The notes beneath the pieces were generated by a model. It saw only the letters and a program-made list of their open reading frames with translations. It was not told the origin of the DNA and searched no databases. Made by a program: the position numbers and the translations under genes. This document shows, piece by piece, positions 1-9,506 of a stretch of DNA of 64,000 nucleotides; within the stretch, counting starts at the first letter, position 1, and the number at the start of each line of letters is the position of its first letter. Location: assembly GCA_945902805.1 (NCBI GenBank), contig CAMDMZ010000001.1:62001-126000 (forward strand), in the 5' to 3' direction. This DNA comes from Propionivibrio dicarboxylicus (GTDB lineage: Bacteria > Pseudomonadota > Gammaproteobacteria > Burkholderiales > Rhodocyclaceae).

Positions 1-468
1 ACCTGGTACGGTCGCGTGCTGGTCGAGCGGGTAGAGGGTTTCTGTGCCGAAGCCGACTGGCTACGGGCATATTCCGAAATCAATGATTTCGAACACGAGT
101 TGTCCTATGCCGGCGCCATCGTCGTCAAATTCTGGCTGCAGATCAGCAAAGACGAACAGCTCAAGCGCTTCAAAGAACGCGAGAAAATCGAGTTCAAGCG
201 CTTCAAGATCACCGAAGAGGACTGGCGTAACCGCGAAAAGTGGGACGCCTACCATCAGGCCGTGTGCGACATGGTCGATCGCACCAGCACGGGCAACGCA
301 CCCTGGACACTGGTCGAAGCCAACGACAAGAATTTTGCCCGCCTCAAAGTCCTGCGCACGATTTGCGAACGAATCGAAGCCGCCCTGAGCGGCGTTGTCG
401 GCGCCGAAGCACCGGATATGGATACCGCACCGAAAAGCAAAGACATCAAGGCCCACAAGAAGGACTAA
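1..468 (+). CDS. Polyphosphate:AMP/ADP phosphotransferase, PPK2 family (3' part)
   Basis: The reading frame is open from base 1, so the gene starts before the window; about 155 C-terminal residues are present. The opening residues TWYGRVLVERVEGF, followed by W-x-RAYxEIxxFE and the region FWLQISKDEQLKRF, are typical of PPK2 kinases, which move phosphate between polyphosphate and nucleotides in the cytoplasm. The style (EINDFEHEL, then RNREKWDAY) fits the two-domain Pap-like class II enzymes of about 500 residues, but the first half is not visible, so class and direction of reaction are inferred. The tail after ERIEAAL is a low-complexity Lys/Ala/Asp stretch. argA starts 9 bp downstream, so the two may be cotranscribed. 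Together with phoU nearby it points to active polyphosphate metabolism. Confidence 0.88.
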   Translation, partial: TWYGRVLVERVEGFCAEADWLRAYSEINDFEHELSYAGAIVVKFWLQISKDEQLKRFKEREKIEFKRFKITEEDWRNREKWDAYHQAVCDMVDRTSTGNAPWTLVEANDKNFARLKVLRTICERIEAALSGVVGAEAPDMDTAPKSKDIKAHKKD

Positions 469-477
469 GGTGAACCA

Positions 478-1818
478 ATGACAATGGAAACGCGCAGCAG
501 CCGTCCGGAAAGCGATCACCGCCTGGTGGCCTGGGTACGCCAAGCCGCACCGTATATTCATGCCTTTCGTGGCCGCAGCTTCGTTGTCGCTGTCGGTGGC
601 GAGGTCTTGATCGATGGCGCCGCGCAAGATCTGATGTACGACATCGCCTTGCTCGACGCGATGGGTATCCGCCTGGTGCTGGTGCATGGTGCACGGCCGC
701 AGATTGATGCCGAAATGCATGCTCGCGGCCTTGAGCCACGTTTTCACAACGGCCTGCGGGTGACCGATGCCGAAGCGCTGGAATGCGTCAAACGAGCCAT
801 GGGCGTGACGCGTATCGAAATCGACGCCATGCTCTCGCAAGGCTTGCCGAATACGCCGATGGCGGGAGCCTTCCTGCGCGTCACCGGCGGCAATTTCATC
901 ACCGCACGGCCAGTCGGCGTGGTTGACGGCATCGACTTCCAATACACCGGCGCCGTGCGCAAAGTGATTGCCGAAGAAATCCAGGCCGATCTGGCGCAGG
1001 AAAACGTAGTCCTGATCACGCCCATCGGTGTCTCGCCAACGGGTGAGATTTTCAATCTGGCCTGGGAAGAAGTGGCCGAAGCCGTAGCTGTGGCGATCAA
1101 TGCCGACAAACTGATCTATTTGTGCGACGCACCAGGAATGAAGGACCGCAAGGGCGAGCCAATCGATGCGCTGACCGCCGACGAAGCGCAGCAACTGGTG
1201 GAAAAGCGCGTCAAGCAACCGGTCGAGATCGAGCGCGTGCTCAAGAGTGCCATACGCGCCTGTCGCGGCGGTGTTGCGCGCGTGCATTTCCTTGATCGAA
1301 AGTCGGATGGCGCCATGCTCATGGAGTTTTTCACCCGCGACGGTATCGGCACGGTGATGACGCAGGCGCCCTTGGCGGTGCTGCGTGAAGCGACCATCGA
1401 AGATGTCGGTGCCGTGCTCGAACTAATCGAACCACTGGAAGCCGATGGCACGCTGGTCAAGCGCGGACGCGAGCGGCTGGAGATGGAGATCACTCGCTTT
1501 TCGGTCGTCGAATACGATGGCGTGATTGTCGGCTGCGCCGCGCTGTATCCGATTCCGGACGAAAAAGCCGGCGAACTCGCCTGCCTCGCCGTCATGCCGG
1601 ATTTTCGTCGCACCGGGTTTGGCGATCAACTGCGCAAGCGTATTGAAGCCAAGGCGCGCAAACTCAGGCTCAAACAACTTTTCGTCCTGACCACGCGCAC
1701 CGCACACTGGTTCATCGAACGCGGCTTTGTCGAAGTGCCGATCGATCAACTGCCTGCCAAGCGGCGCGAACTCTACAATTACCAGCGCCGTTCCAAGGTC
1801 TTGATGCAGGCGCTCTGA
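478..1818 (+). CDS. argA: Amino-acid N-acetyltransferase (N-acetylglutamate synthase)
   Basis: 446 residues, close to the 443 of the E. coli enzyme. It catalyses acetyl-CoA + glutamate to N-acetylglutamate, the first step of arginine synthesis, and is normally feedback-inhibited by arginine. The N-terminal two thirds form an amino-acid-kinase fold (residues ~25-290, with LVLVHGARPQID and the VVLITPIGVSPTGE stretch). The C-terminal ~150 residues form a GNAT acetyltransferase (ELACLAVMPDFRRTGFGDQL is the acetyl-CoA loop). A purine-rich AAGGTGA lies just before the ATG; a second in-frame ATG two codons later is an alternative. It follows the PPK2 gene by 9 bp. Identification is firm. Confidence 0.95.
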   Translation: MTMETRSSRPESDHRLVAWVRQAAPYIHAFRGRSFVVAVGGEVLIDGAAQDLMYDIALLDAMGIRLVLVHGARPQIDAEMHARGLEPRFHNGLRVTDAEALECVKRAMGVTRIEIDAMLSQGLPNTPMAGAFLRVTGGNFITARPVGVVDGIDFQYTGAVRKVIAEEIQADLAQENVVLITPIGVSPTGEIFNLAWEEVAEAVAVAINADKLIYLCDAPGMKDRKGEPIDALTADEAQQLVEKRVKQPVEIERVLKSAIRACRGGVARVHFLDRKSDGAMLMEFFTRDGIGTVMTQAPLAVLREATIEDVGAVLELIEPLEADGTLVKRGRERLEMEITRFSVVEYDGVIVGCAALYPIPDEKAGELACLAVMPDFRRTGFGDQLRKRIEAKARKLRLKQLFVLTTRTAHWFIERGFVEVPIDQLPAKRRELYNYQRRSKVLMQAL

Positions 1819-1880
1819 GTCCTCATATGATTGGACTAGAATTCAACGCAACCCCACTCAATCAATGAAGGACTCACCCA

Positions 1881-2153
1881 ATGGCACGCATGGTTAACTG
1901 CATCAAACTCGGCCACGAAGCCGAAGGTCTCGATTTTCCGCCGATGCCCGGAGAACTCGGCAAGAAACTCTGGGAAAACGTCTCCAAAGAAGCCTGGCAG
2001 CAATGGATCCGACTGCAGACCATGCTGATCAACGAAAACCGCCTGAACCTGGCCGATGCGCAACACCGCAAATACCTGTCCGAGCAGGTGACCAAACATT
2101 TCTTCGGCGAAGGCGCCGATCAGATTTCCGGTTTTGTTCCGCCGGCCCGATAA
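1881..2153 (+). CDS. yggX: Probable Fe(2+)-trafficking protein (YggX family)
   Basis: 90 residues, the full family length. The order [49 protein letters not shown] and the C-terminal F-x-GEGAD are YggX signatures. The family is a small cytoplasmic protein linked to iron traffic and protection of Fe-S clusters from oxidative damage; Cys7 is the conserved cysteine. A GAAGGA Shine-Dalgarno sits about 10 bp before the ATG. It lies 62 bp after argA on the same strand and is followed by a repeat copy and a strong hairpin terminator shared with the convergent phoU. Confidence 0.93.
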   Translation: MARMVNCIKLGHEAEGLDFPPMPGELGKKLWENVSKEAWQQWIRLQTMLINENRLNLADAQHRKYLSEQVTKHFFGEGADQISGFVPPAR

Positions 2154-2160
2154 GCGCCGT

Positions 2161-2213
2161 CGCCGTCCTGCCAGTCCCGAAAAAGGGATTCCTTTCAGTC
2201 ACACCGACTTTTT
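2161..2213 (-). repeat. Interspersed repeat, long form (copy 1)
   Basis: Read on the minus strand this is AAAAAGTCGGTG, then about 27 extra bases (TGACTGAAAGGAATCCC and TTTTTCGGGA), then CTGGCAGGACGGCG. The outer parts match the short repeat found elsewhere in the window; the inner block is shared only with the copy inside lpdA at 9181-9232. It lies immediately after the yggX stop codon. Confidence 0.75.
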
Positions 2214-2217
2214 GAAA

Positions 2218-2259
2218 CGCCAAGGGCCGCACGGTCATCCCGTGTGGCCCTTGGCGTTT
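2218..2259. terminator. Hairpin terminator between yggX and phoU
   Basis: A 17-bp stem (CGCCAAGGGCCGCACGG against CCGTGTGGCCCTTGGCG, one G-T pair) closes a 5-base loop and is followed by TTTG. It lies between convergent genes and could serve both strands. Confidence 0.85.
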
Positions 2260-2278
2260 GTTATGGTTCCGGTACGAA

Positions 2279-3001
2279 TCAGCGTCCTTGCTTGGCGGCT
2301 TCTTCCTCGATCGCCGCGATCGTGGCTTCATGGCCGATGTGGCGCACATCGCGCCCCTTGGCCAGATAGACCACGTATTCCGAAATATTCTTGGCGTGAT
2401 CGCCCACACGCTCGATCGATTTGGCGACAAACAACAACTCAAGCGAACGCGTGATCGTGCGCGGATCTTCCATCATGAAGGTGATCAACTGCCGCATCGC
2501 ACCCTTGAAGCCAGCATCGACTTCCTTGTCTTTTCGCACCACTTGCGCCGACGCATTTAGATCGACACGGGCAAAGGCATCCAGGGCATCGCGCAACATC
2601 GCTACCGCCATGTCAGCCAAGTGACTCAAGTCGATACGCGGCGTGGTGCCGGTCTCCGCAGTATGGATCGAGCGCGCCATCTTGGCGATCTTCTTTGCCT
2701 CATCACCCACCCGCTCGAGATCGGTAATCGTCTTGATCACCGTCATCACCATGCGCAAATCGACCGCCGCCGGCTGGCGTAAGGCGATCAGCCGCACGCA
2801 GGCTTCGTCGAGTTCGACCTCGTAGCGATTGACGCGCTGATCGGTTTCGATCACCTCGTCGATCAGGCCCAGATCGCCGCTCTTCAGGCCGGCCATGGCC
2901 CGCGTGACCTGTTGCTCGACCAGGCCAGCCATGGCCAGGACACCGCTGCGGATATGTTCGAGATCGGTGTCGAATGACTTGAGAATGTGTTCGTGTGCCA
3001 T
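2279..3001 (-). CDS. phoU: Phosphate-signalling regulator PhoU
   Basis: 240 residues from MAHEHILKSFDTDLEHI, the usual PhoU start; longer in-frame extensions upstream lack family similarity. PhoU is a cytoplasmic protein of two three-helix bundles that links the Pst phosphate transporter to the PhoR/PhoB sensor and damps phosphate uptake. The repeated E-x-x-x-D metal motifs are visible (DLERVGDEAKKIAKMA in the first half, SIERVGDHAKNISEYV in the second). No pst or phoBR genes are in the window; it stands next to rpiA with a 101-bp gap. A role in polyphosphate balance is plausible given the PPK2 gene nearby, but is inferred. Confidence 0.95.
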   Translation of the reverse strand: MAHEHILKSFDTDLEHIRSGVLAMAGLVEQQVTRAMAGLKSGDLGLIDEVIETDQRVNRYEVELDEACVRLIALRQPAAVDLRMVMTVIKTITDLERVGDEAKKIAKMARSIHTAETGTTPRIDLSHLADMAVAMLRDALDAFARVDLNASAQVVRKDKEVDAGFKGAMRQLITFMMEDPRTITRSLELLFVAKSIERVGDHAKNISEYVVYLAKGRDVRHIGHEATIAAIEEEAAKQGR

Positions 3002-3102
3002 ACGTGCCCCTATGCCCCGGCGCTGAGTTACGCCCAATGTGAGATTGCGACTATACGGGGCGAAGATGACAGTTTTGTTGCAACCGCGCCGCGATTCACC
3101 GA

Positions 3103-3792
3103 TCAACGGCGAAAAGTTTGCACTCCGTCCGCCGTCGCCAGCAACAAAATGTCCGCACCGCGTCGGGCAAACAAGCCATTCGTGACCACTCCGGTGATCT
3201 GATTGATCTCGGTTTCCAACGCCACCGGATCAACAATCGAGAGCCCATGGATATCGAGAATCACATTGCCGTTGTCAGTGACAAAACCAGCGCGCAATGT
3301 GGGCGTGCCGCCAAACTTCGCCAGAGCCTTGGCCACCTGCGCTTGCGCCATCGGGATCACCTCCACCGGCAACGGAAACTTGCCCATGCGCTCCACACGC
3401 TTGGACGCATCGCACACGCAGACAAACGTATCGGCCACTGCGGCGACGATCTTTTCCCGCGTCAGCGCCCCGCCGCCGCCCTTGATCATGGCCATGCTGG
3501 CATCGATCTCGTCAGCGCCATCGACATAGATCGGCATCGACAAGCCGCGCGCGACCACGTCGTTGAGATCCAGTACCTGAATCCCGTGGCCTTCAAGGCG
3601 TTTCTTGGTCGCCTCGGAACTCGCCACCGCACCGCCGAGGCGATCCTTGATCGCCGCCACCGCATCGATAAAAAAGTTGGCCGTGGAACCGGTTCCGACG
3701 CCGAGAATAGCGCCAGCCGGCAGATGCTCGGCCACGTAGTCGCGGGCGGCATTAGCGACTTCCTGCTTGAGTTGGTCTTGGGTCTTGCTCAT
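3103..3792 (-). CDS. rpiA: Ribose-5-phosphate isomerase A
   Basis: 229 residues starting at [10 protein letters not shown], preceded by a strong GGAGGATTC ribosome site; the open frame extends further upstream but without similarity. It interconverts ribose-5-phosphate and ribulose-5-phosphate in the non-oxidative pentose phosphate pathway. Signatures seen: [54 protein letters not shown] (catalytic Asp, Glu and Lys regions). Same strand as phoU. Upstream lies a copy of the interspersed repeat. Confidence 0.96.
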   Translation of the reverse strand: MSKTQDQLKQEVANAARDYVAEHLPAGAILGVGTGSTANFFIDAVAAIKDRLGGAVASSEATKKRLEGHGIQVLDLNDVVARGLSMPIYVDGADEIDASMAMIKGGGGALTREKIVAAVADTFVCVCDASKRVERMGKFPLPVEVIPMAQAQVAKALAKFGGTPTLRAGFVTDNGNVILDIHGLSIVDPVALETEINQITGVVTNGLFARRGADILLLATADGVQTFRR

Positions 3793-3852
3793 GCTGAATC
3801 CTCCTGAAAAAAGCCCGGTCATGCCGGACACTATCGTCTTGCAGGCAAGTAT

Positions 3853-3878
3853 ACCGCCGTACCGCCAGCGCCGACTTT
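3853..3878 (-). repeat. Interspersed repeat, short form (copy 2)
   Basis: ACCGCCGTACCGCCAGCG followed by CCGACTTT is the reverse complement of the repeat core with a few substitutions. It lies in the short gap upstream of rpiA. Confidence 0.65.
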
Positions 3879-3958
3879 CTGTCCGACCGTTATCGACCCA
3901 CTGCGGCTGGTCGATCCGCCATTGGTCCAATGCCCGGTTACCGCAGTCAAGCAGCCGA

Positions 3959-6418
3959 TCAGTTGCTGTGCTTGTTCAGCCAATTAAGCAAGGTCTCATA
4001 CAGCACCAGCGGCTGCACCGGTTTGGGAATGTGGTCATTCATGCCGGCGGCGAGACAGACAGCTCTATCTTCGCCAAAGGCGTTCGCGGTCATCGCGAGG
4101 ATAGGTGTTTCGGCGTAATCCGGCAGTTTCCGGATCGCATGGGTCGCATCAATGCCGTTCAGGTTCGGCATCTGCATGTCCATCAGGATCAGTGCGTAGC
4201 GGTTCCGGCGGGCAAGATCGATGGCCTGCAGGCCATCTTCGGCAAGATCGATCAAAAGACCGACATTCTCCAGCAGGCCGCGCGAGACTTCCTGCGTGAT
4301 CGGCTCGTCTTCTGCCAGAAGGATGCGCGTTCCAGCGTAATCGGTTTGAAGGCGTTGTTCCGCCGTGATGGCTGCAGAAGTCGGCGTTGGCGGGATGGCA
4401 TCTTGTTCCTGCTTCTTGAGGGGAACAACGAACCAGAAGGTGCTGCCTTGTCCGGGGGCACTTTCCACGCCAATTTCGCCACCCATGAGTTGGACGAGCC
4501 GCTTGCAGATGGCCAGTCCGAGTCCGGTGCCGCCGTACTTGCGCGTCATGCTGTTGTCGGCCTGCTCGAAGGACTGGAATAGCCGCGACTGTGCGTCGAT
4601 ATCGATGCCGATGCCGGTGTCGACGATGTCGAAGCGGACTTGCACGGTCTCGGGATCTTCGCCGACCGACTGGGCGCGCAAAGTCACCGCTCCCTGTGGG
4701 GTGAATTTGATGGCGTTGCCGACGAGATTGAAGAGAATTTGACCCAACCGCAGCGGATCGCCCATAAGGTGCTGACGTAGCAGACCGGTGGGCAGGTCGA
4801 TTACCAGCCGCAGGCCTTTCTCGGTGGCTTTGTGACCGATCGTGTTGGTGAGATTCTCTACGACCGATGCGATCTGTAAGGGGACGCTCTCAAAAACCAT
4901 ACGCTCGGCTTCGATCTTGGAGATGTCAAGGATGTCGTTGATGACGCCGAGTAGGCGTTCAGCGGATAGCTTCGCCTTGTCGAGTTGGTCCAGCCCTTTA
5001 GCATCGACCATGCGCCGCTTCGCCAAGTCGATCATGCCCATCACACCGTTCATTGGCGTGCGCAGTTCATGGCTCATGTTGGCCAGGAAGGTGCTTTTGG
5101 CGCGACTGGCGGTTTCGGCGGCTTCCTTGGCTTGTTGCAGTTCTGCAGTGCGCTCCCGGACATTCGCTTCCAGATGGTCACGTTCGCGTGCCAGATCCTC
5201 ATTGAGTTTCTGCTGGGCGGCATGCGCGGCAGCGAGCGAGGTTTCGCGGTCCTGCACGGTCGAGGCAAGACGATTGATGCTGACCGAGATTGTTTCCAGC
5301 TCGTCGCCCGTCATTACCGAAGATGAATGGGAATAGTCTTGTTGCCCGATCTTGTTGATTTGCGTCATCAGGACGCCCAAGGGTTGAGCGGCGCCTCGCT
5401 TGATCAGGTAACGCATTGCCAATGAGAACAGGGCTGCGACGAAGAGCAGAATCACCAACAACTGCTGGCGGTTGGCATCCAGTGTGGTATTCAAGCGGGT
5501 CTTGGCGAGACGGGCGATGAAATACACCGGACCATCCTTGGTTTCCCGCTGCAGAATCGATACGTAATCGACGGCCTCGTCGAGTATGCTCAGGCTGCCG
5601 GAATTTATGTTGTCATCGAGCGTTGTCACACCCGCACCCTCGCGCTGAACGACGCTCGCGGTCAGGTTGAAATCGAGATCACGCGACAGGCGTTCAAAGT
5701 AGGCCGGATCAAGCACGTCGGAAAACTCGACGTGAGCGATCTGTTTGCCGGTCACGGGATCGAACAAGCTGCGATGCGACTTGATGACCACACTGTCGCC
5801 CTGACGGTGCCAGGTGACGATGCTTCCCCCTTTGATTTCCTCTGGACTATAGAAGGCGGGATGTTGAAGTGCCAGAAGCCGAGCCGGTGCAACGTTACTC
5901 TGGTCATATTCGACCTCATCTTCGCGACGGCTGTTGACCTGCGGGCCGCGCGCAAATGACATATAACCGATCCGATAGGACTTGTCCTCACGCTTGACAT
6001 AGGCGATCAACTCATCGTGCTGGTCGTACAGGGCAATATCACTCTTGAATGAGAGTTTGACGCGCGTGAGTAATTCGCCGGCGATGCGCTTTTTTTCCTC
6101 GTCGATCAGGAAGACGTTGTAATTGTTCTTGTCCTGATAGTTGTTGATCAGCTGGATCGAGGCAATCATCAACGGATCTTTCTTGATAAATTCTGTCGCC
6201 TCCTGCAGTTCGCGCTCGGTTGTCTGTAGGTTGAAGCTCAGCCGCTTGAAGCCGTGATTCATCTGCAAATGGGTGGCTTCCCAAAAGCTTGTGCGAATGA
6301 AGTGGTCGAAATACAGTCCGAGAACCGCGACCACGAACACCACGCCTGCTGTGAACAGCAGGGTAAACTTGCTCGTCAGCGAAAGCTGACGCCAGCGCGT
6401 CTGCAGGGGGATGCTCAC
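3959..6418 (-). CDS. Membrane-bound hybrid histidine kinase
   Basis: 819 residues. Order: TM1 (~18-38), a periplasmic sensor region of about 270 residues with no family I can name, TM2 (~312-335), HAMP-like segment, a coiled coil ([20 protein letters not shown] region), HisKA dimerisation domain with phospho-acceptor His450 in [11 protein letters not shown], HATPase with the [10 protein letters not shown]-box (~630), and a C-terminal receiver domain with Asp747 in LILMDMQMP. It should autophosphorylate on a periplasmic cue and pass phosphate to its own receiver. No HPt protein or separate DNA-binding regulator is adjacent, so the output is unknown. It follows, by 59 bp on the same strand, a periplasmic sugar-binding protein, which suggests an indirect sensor that reads the bound form of that protein. 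Confidence 0.9.
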   Translation of the reverse strand: MSIPLQTRWRQLSLTSKFTLLFTAGVVFVVAVLGLYFDHFIRTSFWEATHLQMNHGFKRLSFNLQTTERELQEATEFIKKDPLMIASIQLINNYQDKNNYNVFLIDEEKKRIAGELLTRVKLSFKSDIALYDQHDELIAYVKREDKSYRIGYMSFARGPQVNSRREDEVEYDQSNVAPARLLALQHPAFYSPEEIKGGSIVTWHRQGDSVVIKSHRSLFDPVTGKQIAHVEFSDVLDPAYFERLSRDLDFNLTASVVQREGAGVTTLDDNINSGSLSILDEAVDYVSILQRETKDGPVYFIARLAKTRLNTTLDANRQQLLVILLFVAALFSLAMRYLIKRGAAQPLGVLMTQINKIGQQDYSHSSSVMTGDELETISVSINRLASTVQDRETSLAAAHAAQQKLNEDLARERDHLEANVRERTAELQQAKEAAETASRAKSTFLANMSHELRTPMNGVMGMIDLAKRRMVDAKGLDQLDKAKLSAERLLGVINDILDISKIEAERMVFESVPLQIASVVENLTNTIGHKATEKGLRLVIDLPTGLLRQHLMGDPLRLGQILFNLVGNAIKFTPQGAVTLRAQSVGEDPETVQVRFDIVDTGIGIDIDAQSRLFQSFEQADNSMTRKYGGTGLGLAICKRLVQLMGGEIGVESAPGQGSTFWFVVPLKKQEQDAIPPTPTSAAITAEQRLQTDYAGTRILLAEDEPITQEVSRGLLENVGLLIDLAEDGLQAIDLARRNRYALILMDMQMPNLNGIDATHAIRKLPDYAETPILAMTANAFGEDRAVCLAAGMNDHIPKPVQPLVLYETLLNWLNKHSN

Positions 6419-6477
6419 GGTGGTCAGGGCGCCAAGAACACTAAGGCAGCAGATGAGGTATCAGGTGTCTCGCGAAA

Positions 6478-7398
6478 TCAGAAGATCGGAGATTCCCGTT
6501 CGACGTTTTCCTTGGTGATCAGCTTGACCGGAATCACGATGTGCTTTGGCACGCTCTTGCCCGCGATGATCTCGCGCGCGACTTCGACGGACCGGGTGCC
6601 GCCGAGAGGGAACAGCACCGAACCGGTCTGCGCCCCCTTGCGGATCGCTTCTCTCGCCTCGCTGGTGTAGTCGCAGCCGATCATGATGATCGAGCGGGGA
6701 TCGATCTTGTGTTTGTCGAGCACCACACGCACCCCGCTCAACATGCTGTCGCTTTCGGAAAAAATGGCATCGACCCGAATATCCGCGGCGACGAGTTTTT
6801 CCATTTCCGTCAGTGCATCCTTGCGCAGATAGTTGCCAGTACGCTTGATGACCTTGATGCCCGGATGCTTGGCGATTTCGTCGAGGAAGCCCTTGCTGCG
6901 CAACTGAGTCACGTCAGCCGTTTGCAGGCCCTCGAACAACAGAACGGTACCTTTGCCTTTGAGCTTCTCGCCGATATAGGTGGCGCCAAGCTCACCGATC
7001 TTGATGTTGTCCGAATTGATGAAGGTTGTGTAGTCCTTACCGCTAATGCCACGATCCAGGATGATGACTGGTATGCCAGCTTTCTGCGCCTTGCTGATGA
7101 CCGGTACCACGGCATTTTCGTCATTGGTGCCGACCACCAGGACATTCACTTTCTGGGCGATGAACTGGTCGATCTGATTGATCAACAGTGCGGTCTGGCC
7201 GCGCGCATCGGAATAGGTGAAGCTGAGTTCCGGAAATTTTGCTGCTGCGTCACGTACTTCAAAAACTTGAGCCTTGCGAAAGTCATTCTGAAGATCATCC
7301 TGAGCGAAGGCGATTACGGCTTTTTTCGCGTCGGCAGCCACAGCGCTTGCGCTGAGTATCATCACGAAAACCATCAAGCATTGACGGATCAGCTGCAT
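6478..7398 (-). CDS. Periplasmic sugar-binding protein, RbsB-like
   Basis: 306 residues with a clear signal peptide (MQLIRQCLMVFVMILSASAVAA). The mature protein is a type I periplasmic binding fold: QTALLINQIDQFIAQKVNVL, PVIILDRGISGKDYTTFINSDN, and GCDYTSEAREAIRKG are typical of ribose/galactose-type binders. No ABC permease or ATPase gene is present on either side. Instead a membrane hybrid histidine kinase follows 59 bp downstream on the same strand. In known systems of this shape (LuxP-LuxQ, TorT-TorS) the binding protein presents ligand to the kinase, so I infer a signalling rather than transport role. The ligand cannot be read from sequence. Confidence 0.88.
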   Translation of the reverse strand: MQLIRQCLMVFVMILSASAVAADAKKAVIAFAQDDLQNDFRKAQVFEVRDAAAKFPELSFTYSDARGQTALLINQIDQFIAQKVNVLVVGTNDENAVVPVISKAQKAGIPVIILDRGISGKDYTTFINSDNIKIGELGATYIGEKLKGKGTVLLFEGLQTADVTQLRSKGFLDEIAKHPGIKVIKRTGNYLRKDALTEMEKLVAADIRVDAIFSESDSMLSGVRVVLDKHKIDPRSIIMIGCDYTSEAREAIRKGAQTGSVLFPLGGTRSVEVAREIIAGKSVPKHIVIPVKLITKENVERESPIF

Positions 7399-7712
7399 TC
7401 ACCTTCTCCCGAGTAGCGTTATTTTGTGCTGCCGGAGTTCATTCTAATGGACATGTTCTGGACTTGGAGATACGCCCGATGATGCTAGAGAATGCAAGCG
7501 CGGTGCGCCGTGCCAGAGGTCGTGGATTTTTTTGGCTTTGACTCCGCACGCGCACGCTAATGTGACCCCAGCACACTACTCGTGGGCAACTCTCGGAGTG
7601 CCGTAGCAGTTTCAATGGCGGCTATTAAACTAGCCGGAATTCCTGCTTCTGGCCGTCTACCGCCGTCCCACCAGCACCGACTTTTGATCGGCACTGGCTG
7701 ATGTGCCGCGCT
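7399..7712. other. Intergenic region with one repeat copy
   Basis: 314 bp between the binding-protein gene start and the lpdA stop, both on the minus strand. It must carry the promoter of the sensor operon, but I see no convincing -35/-10 pair. It holds one repeat copy at 7659-7685. A small hairpin after lpdA (GGCAC/GTGCC arms at 7690-7707) is a weak terminator candidate. Confidence 0.5.
7659..7685 (-). repeat. Interspersed repeat, short form (copy 3)
   Basis: ACCGCCGTCCCACCAG followed by CACCGACTTTT; intergenic, downstream of lpdA. Confidence 0.75.
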
Positions 7713-9506
7713 TCAGCGCTTTCTCATTGGCGGTAGATCGGTACAACTCCCGTGCGCCACTTCGGCGGCCATACCGATCGTCTCACCCAGCGTCGGGTGC
7801 GGGTGGATGGTCTTGCCGATATCAATAGCGTCGGCGCCCATTTCGATAGCCAACGCGATTTCGCCAATCATGTCGCCGGCACCGGGGCCGACGATGCTGC
7901 CGCCGATCACGCGATGCGATGCTTCATCGAACACCAGTTTGGTGAAGCCGTACTCGGCGCCGTTGGCGATCGCGCGCCCAGACGCCGCCCAGGGAAACTT
8001 GGCGACACTTATCTTGCCTCCGGCCGTCTTTGCTTCATCCTCGCCGACGCCAACCCAGGCAACTTCGGGGTGCGTGTAGGCGACGCCGGGAATCACCGTC
8101 GCGTCGAAGTGTGATTTCTGCCCGGCTGCGGCTTCGGCCGCGACATGCGCTTCATGCACCGCCTTGTGCGCCAGCATGGGCTGGCCGACGATGTCGCCAA
8201 TAGCGAAGATGTGTGCAACATTGGTCCGCATCTGGCTATCGACCGCAATGAAGCCACGTTCATTGACCATGACACCGGCTTTGTCGGCGCCGATTTTCTT
8301 GCCATTCGGGCTGCGTCCGGCCGACTGCAGAATCATGTCGTAACGCTGCGCTTCTGCCGGCGCTTTCTCGCCTTCGAAGCTGACCGACAAACCATCCTCG
8401 GTGGCCTCCACCGCGACGGTTTTGGTCTTCAGCATGATCTTGTCGAAGCGCGCGGCATTCTGCTTTTCCCACACCTTGACCAGATCGCGATCTGGGCCCT
8501 GCATCAGGCCGTCAAGCATTTCGACGACATCGACCTTGGCGCCCAAACTCGAATACACGGTCGCCATTTCAAGGCCGATGATGCCGCCACCGATCACCAG
8601 CATCTTCTTGGGGACAAAGCGCAGCGCCAAAGCGCCAGTGGAATCGACGATGCGCTCGTCGCGCGGAATGAAGGGCAGATGCACGGCCGATGAACCGGCG
8701 GCGATGATGCACTTCTGGAAGCGAATGATCTTGGTGACACCAGTCTTTTCCTGCGCGGCACCGGTGGTCTCCTCGACCTCAAGATGGTTCGCATCAAGAA
8801 AATGACCATAACCGCGAACGATCTCGACCTTGCGCGCTTTGGCCATGCCGACCAGCCCGCCGGTGAGTTTGCCGACGACCTTGTCCTTGTGCGCGCGCAG
8901 GGCGTCGATATCGACCTGCGGTGCGGCAAACGAGATGCCGAGATCGCTGGCGTGAGCGGCTTCGTCCATGACTTCGGCGACATGCAGCAAGGCTTTGGAG
9001 GGGATGCACCCAACATTTAGACAAACCCCGCCCAGCGTCGCATAGCGTTCAACGATCACCGTTTTCATGCCCAGATCGGCGGCGCGAAAAGCGGCCGAAT
9101 AGCCGCCGGGGCCGGCACCGAGCACTAGCATGTCGGTTTCGATGTCGGGCTTGCCGGTGAACGCGCCGACAGCAGGCGTGAAAACAGGTGTGACCGAAGG
9201 GAATCCCTTTTCAGGGACTGGCGGGACGGCGGTAGCGGGCGCTGCCTGAGCAAGCGCCGCAGCGGTTTTTACCACCGCCACCAACACTCCCTCCGCTACC
9301 TTGTCGCCGACGTTCACCTTGATCTCGACCACGGTACCGGCGACCGGGCTCGGCACATCCATCGTTGCCTTGTCGGATTCCAGCGTGATCAGCGAATCCT
9401 CGGCCTTGATCACATCGCCGACCTTGACCGGAATTTCGATGATCGGCACATCCTTGTAATCCCCGATATCGGGGACCCTGACCTCAATCATCTCGATCAG
9501 GCTCAT
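7713..9506 (-). CDS. lpdA: Dihydrolipoyl dehydrogenase (E3) with N-terminal lipoyl domain
   Basis: 597 residues from [17 protein letters not shown]; the start is fixed by an excellent GGAGGGTGAT ribosome site and a 4-bp ATGA overlap with the aceF stop. It reoxidises dihydrolipoamide of the pyruvate dehydrogenase complex using FAD and NAD+. The N-terminal lipoyl domain (~4-80) carries the lipoylation lysine K46 in LESDKATM; such lipoyl-E3 fusions are known in several proteobacteria. A ~40-residue Ala/Pro linker follows, and residues ~92-109 ([15 protein letters not shown]) are encoded by a long-form interspersed repeat. The E3 body has the FAD site ([15 protein letters not shown]), redox disulfide ([10 protein letters not shown]) and the C-terminal HPHPTLGE catalytic motif. 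Confidence 0.97.
   Translation of the reverse strand: MSLIEMIEVRVPDIGDYKDVPIIEIPVKVGDVIKAEDSLITLESDKATMDVPSPVAGTVVEIKVNVGDKVAEGVLVAVVKTAAALAQAAPATAVPPVPEKGFPSVTPVFTPAVGAFTGKPDIETDMLVLGAGPGGYSAAFRAADLGMKTVIVERYATLGGVCLNVGCIPSKALLHVAEVMDEAAHASDLGISFAAPQVDIDALRAHKDKVVGKLTGGLVGMAKARKVEIVRGYGHFLDANHLEVEETTGAAQEKTGVTKIIRFQKCIIAAGSSAVHLPFIPRDERIVDSTGALALRFVPKKMLVIGGGIIGLEMATVYSSLGAKVDVVEMLDGLMQGPDRDLVKVWEKQNAARFDKIMLKTKTVAVEATEDGLSVSFEGEKAPAEAQRYDMILQSAGRSPNGKKIGADKAGVMVNERGFIAVDSQMRTNVAHIFAIGDIVGQPMLAHKAVHEAHVAAEAAAGQKSHFDATVIPGVAYTHPEVAWVGVGEDEAKTAGGKISVAKFPWAASGRAIANGAEYGFTKLVFDEASHRVIGGSIVGPGAGDMIGEIALAIEMGADAIDIGKTIHPHPTLGETIGMAAEVAHGSCTDLPPMRKR
9181..9232 (+). repeat. Interspersed repeat, long form, in frame inside lpdA (copy 4)
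   Basis: AAAACAGGTGTGACCGAAGG, then GAATCCCTTTTCAGGGACTGG, then CGGGACGGCGG in outline: the same outer ends and the same inner block as copy 1, with few differences. It encodes part of the flexible linker between the lipoyl domain and the E3 body. Confidence 0.75.

Noticed and set aside
61-1287. Long minus-strand open frame opposite argA
   Set aside because: It is antisense to a firm argA call, has no family features, and its His/Asp-rich content is what reversed codons of a GC-rich gene give.
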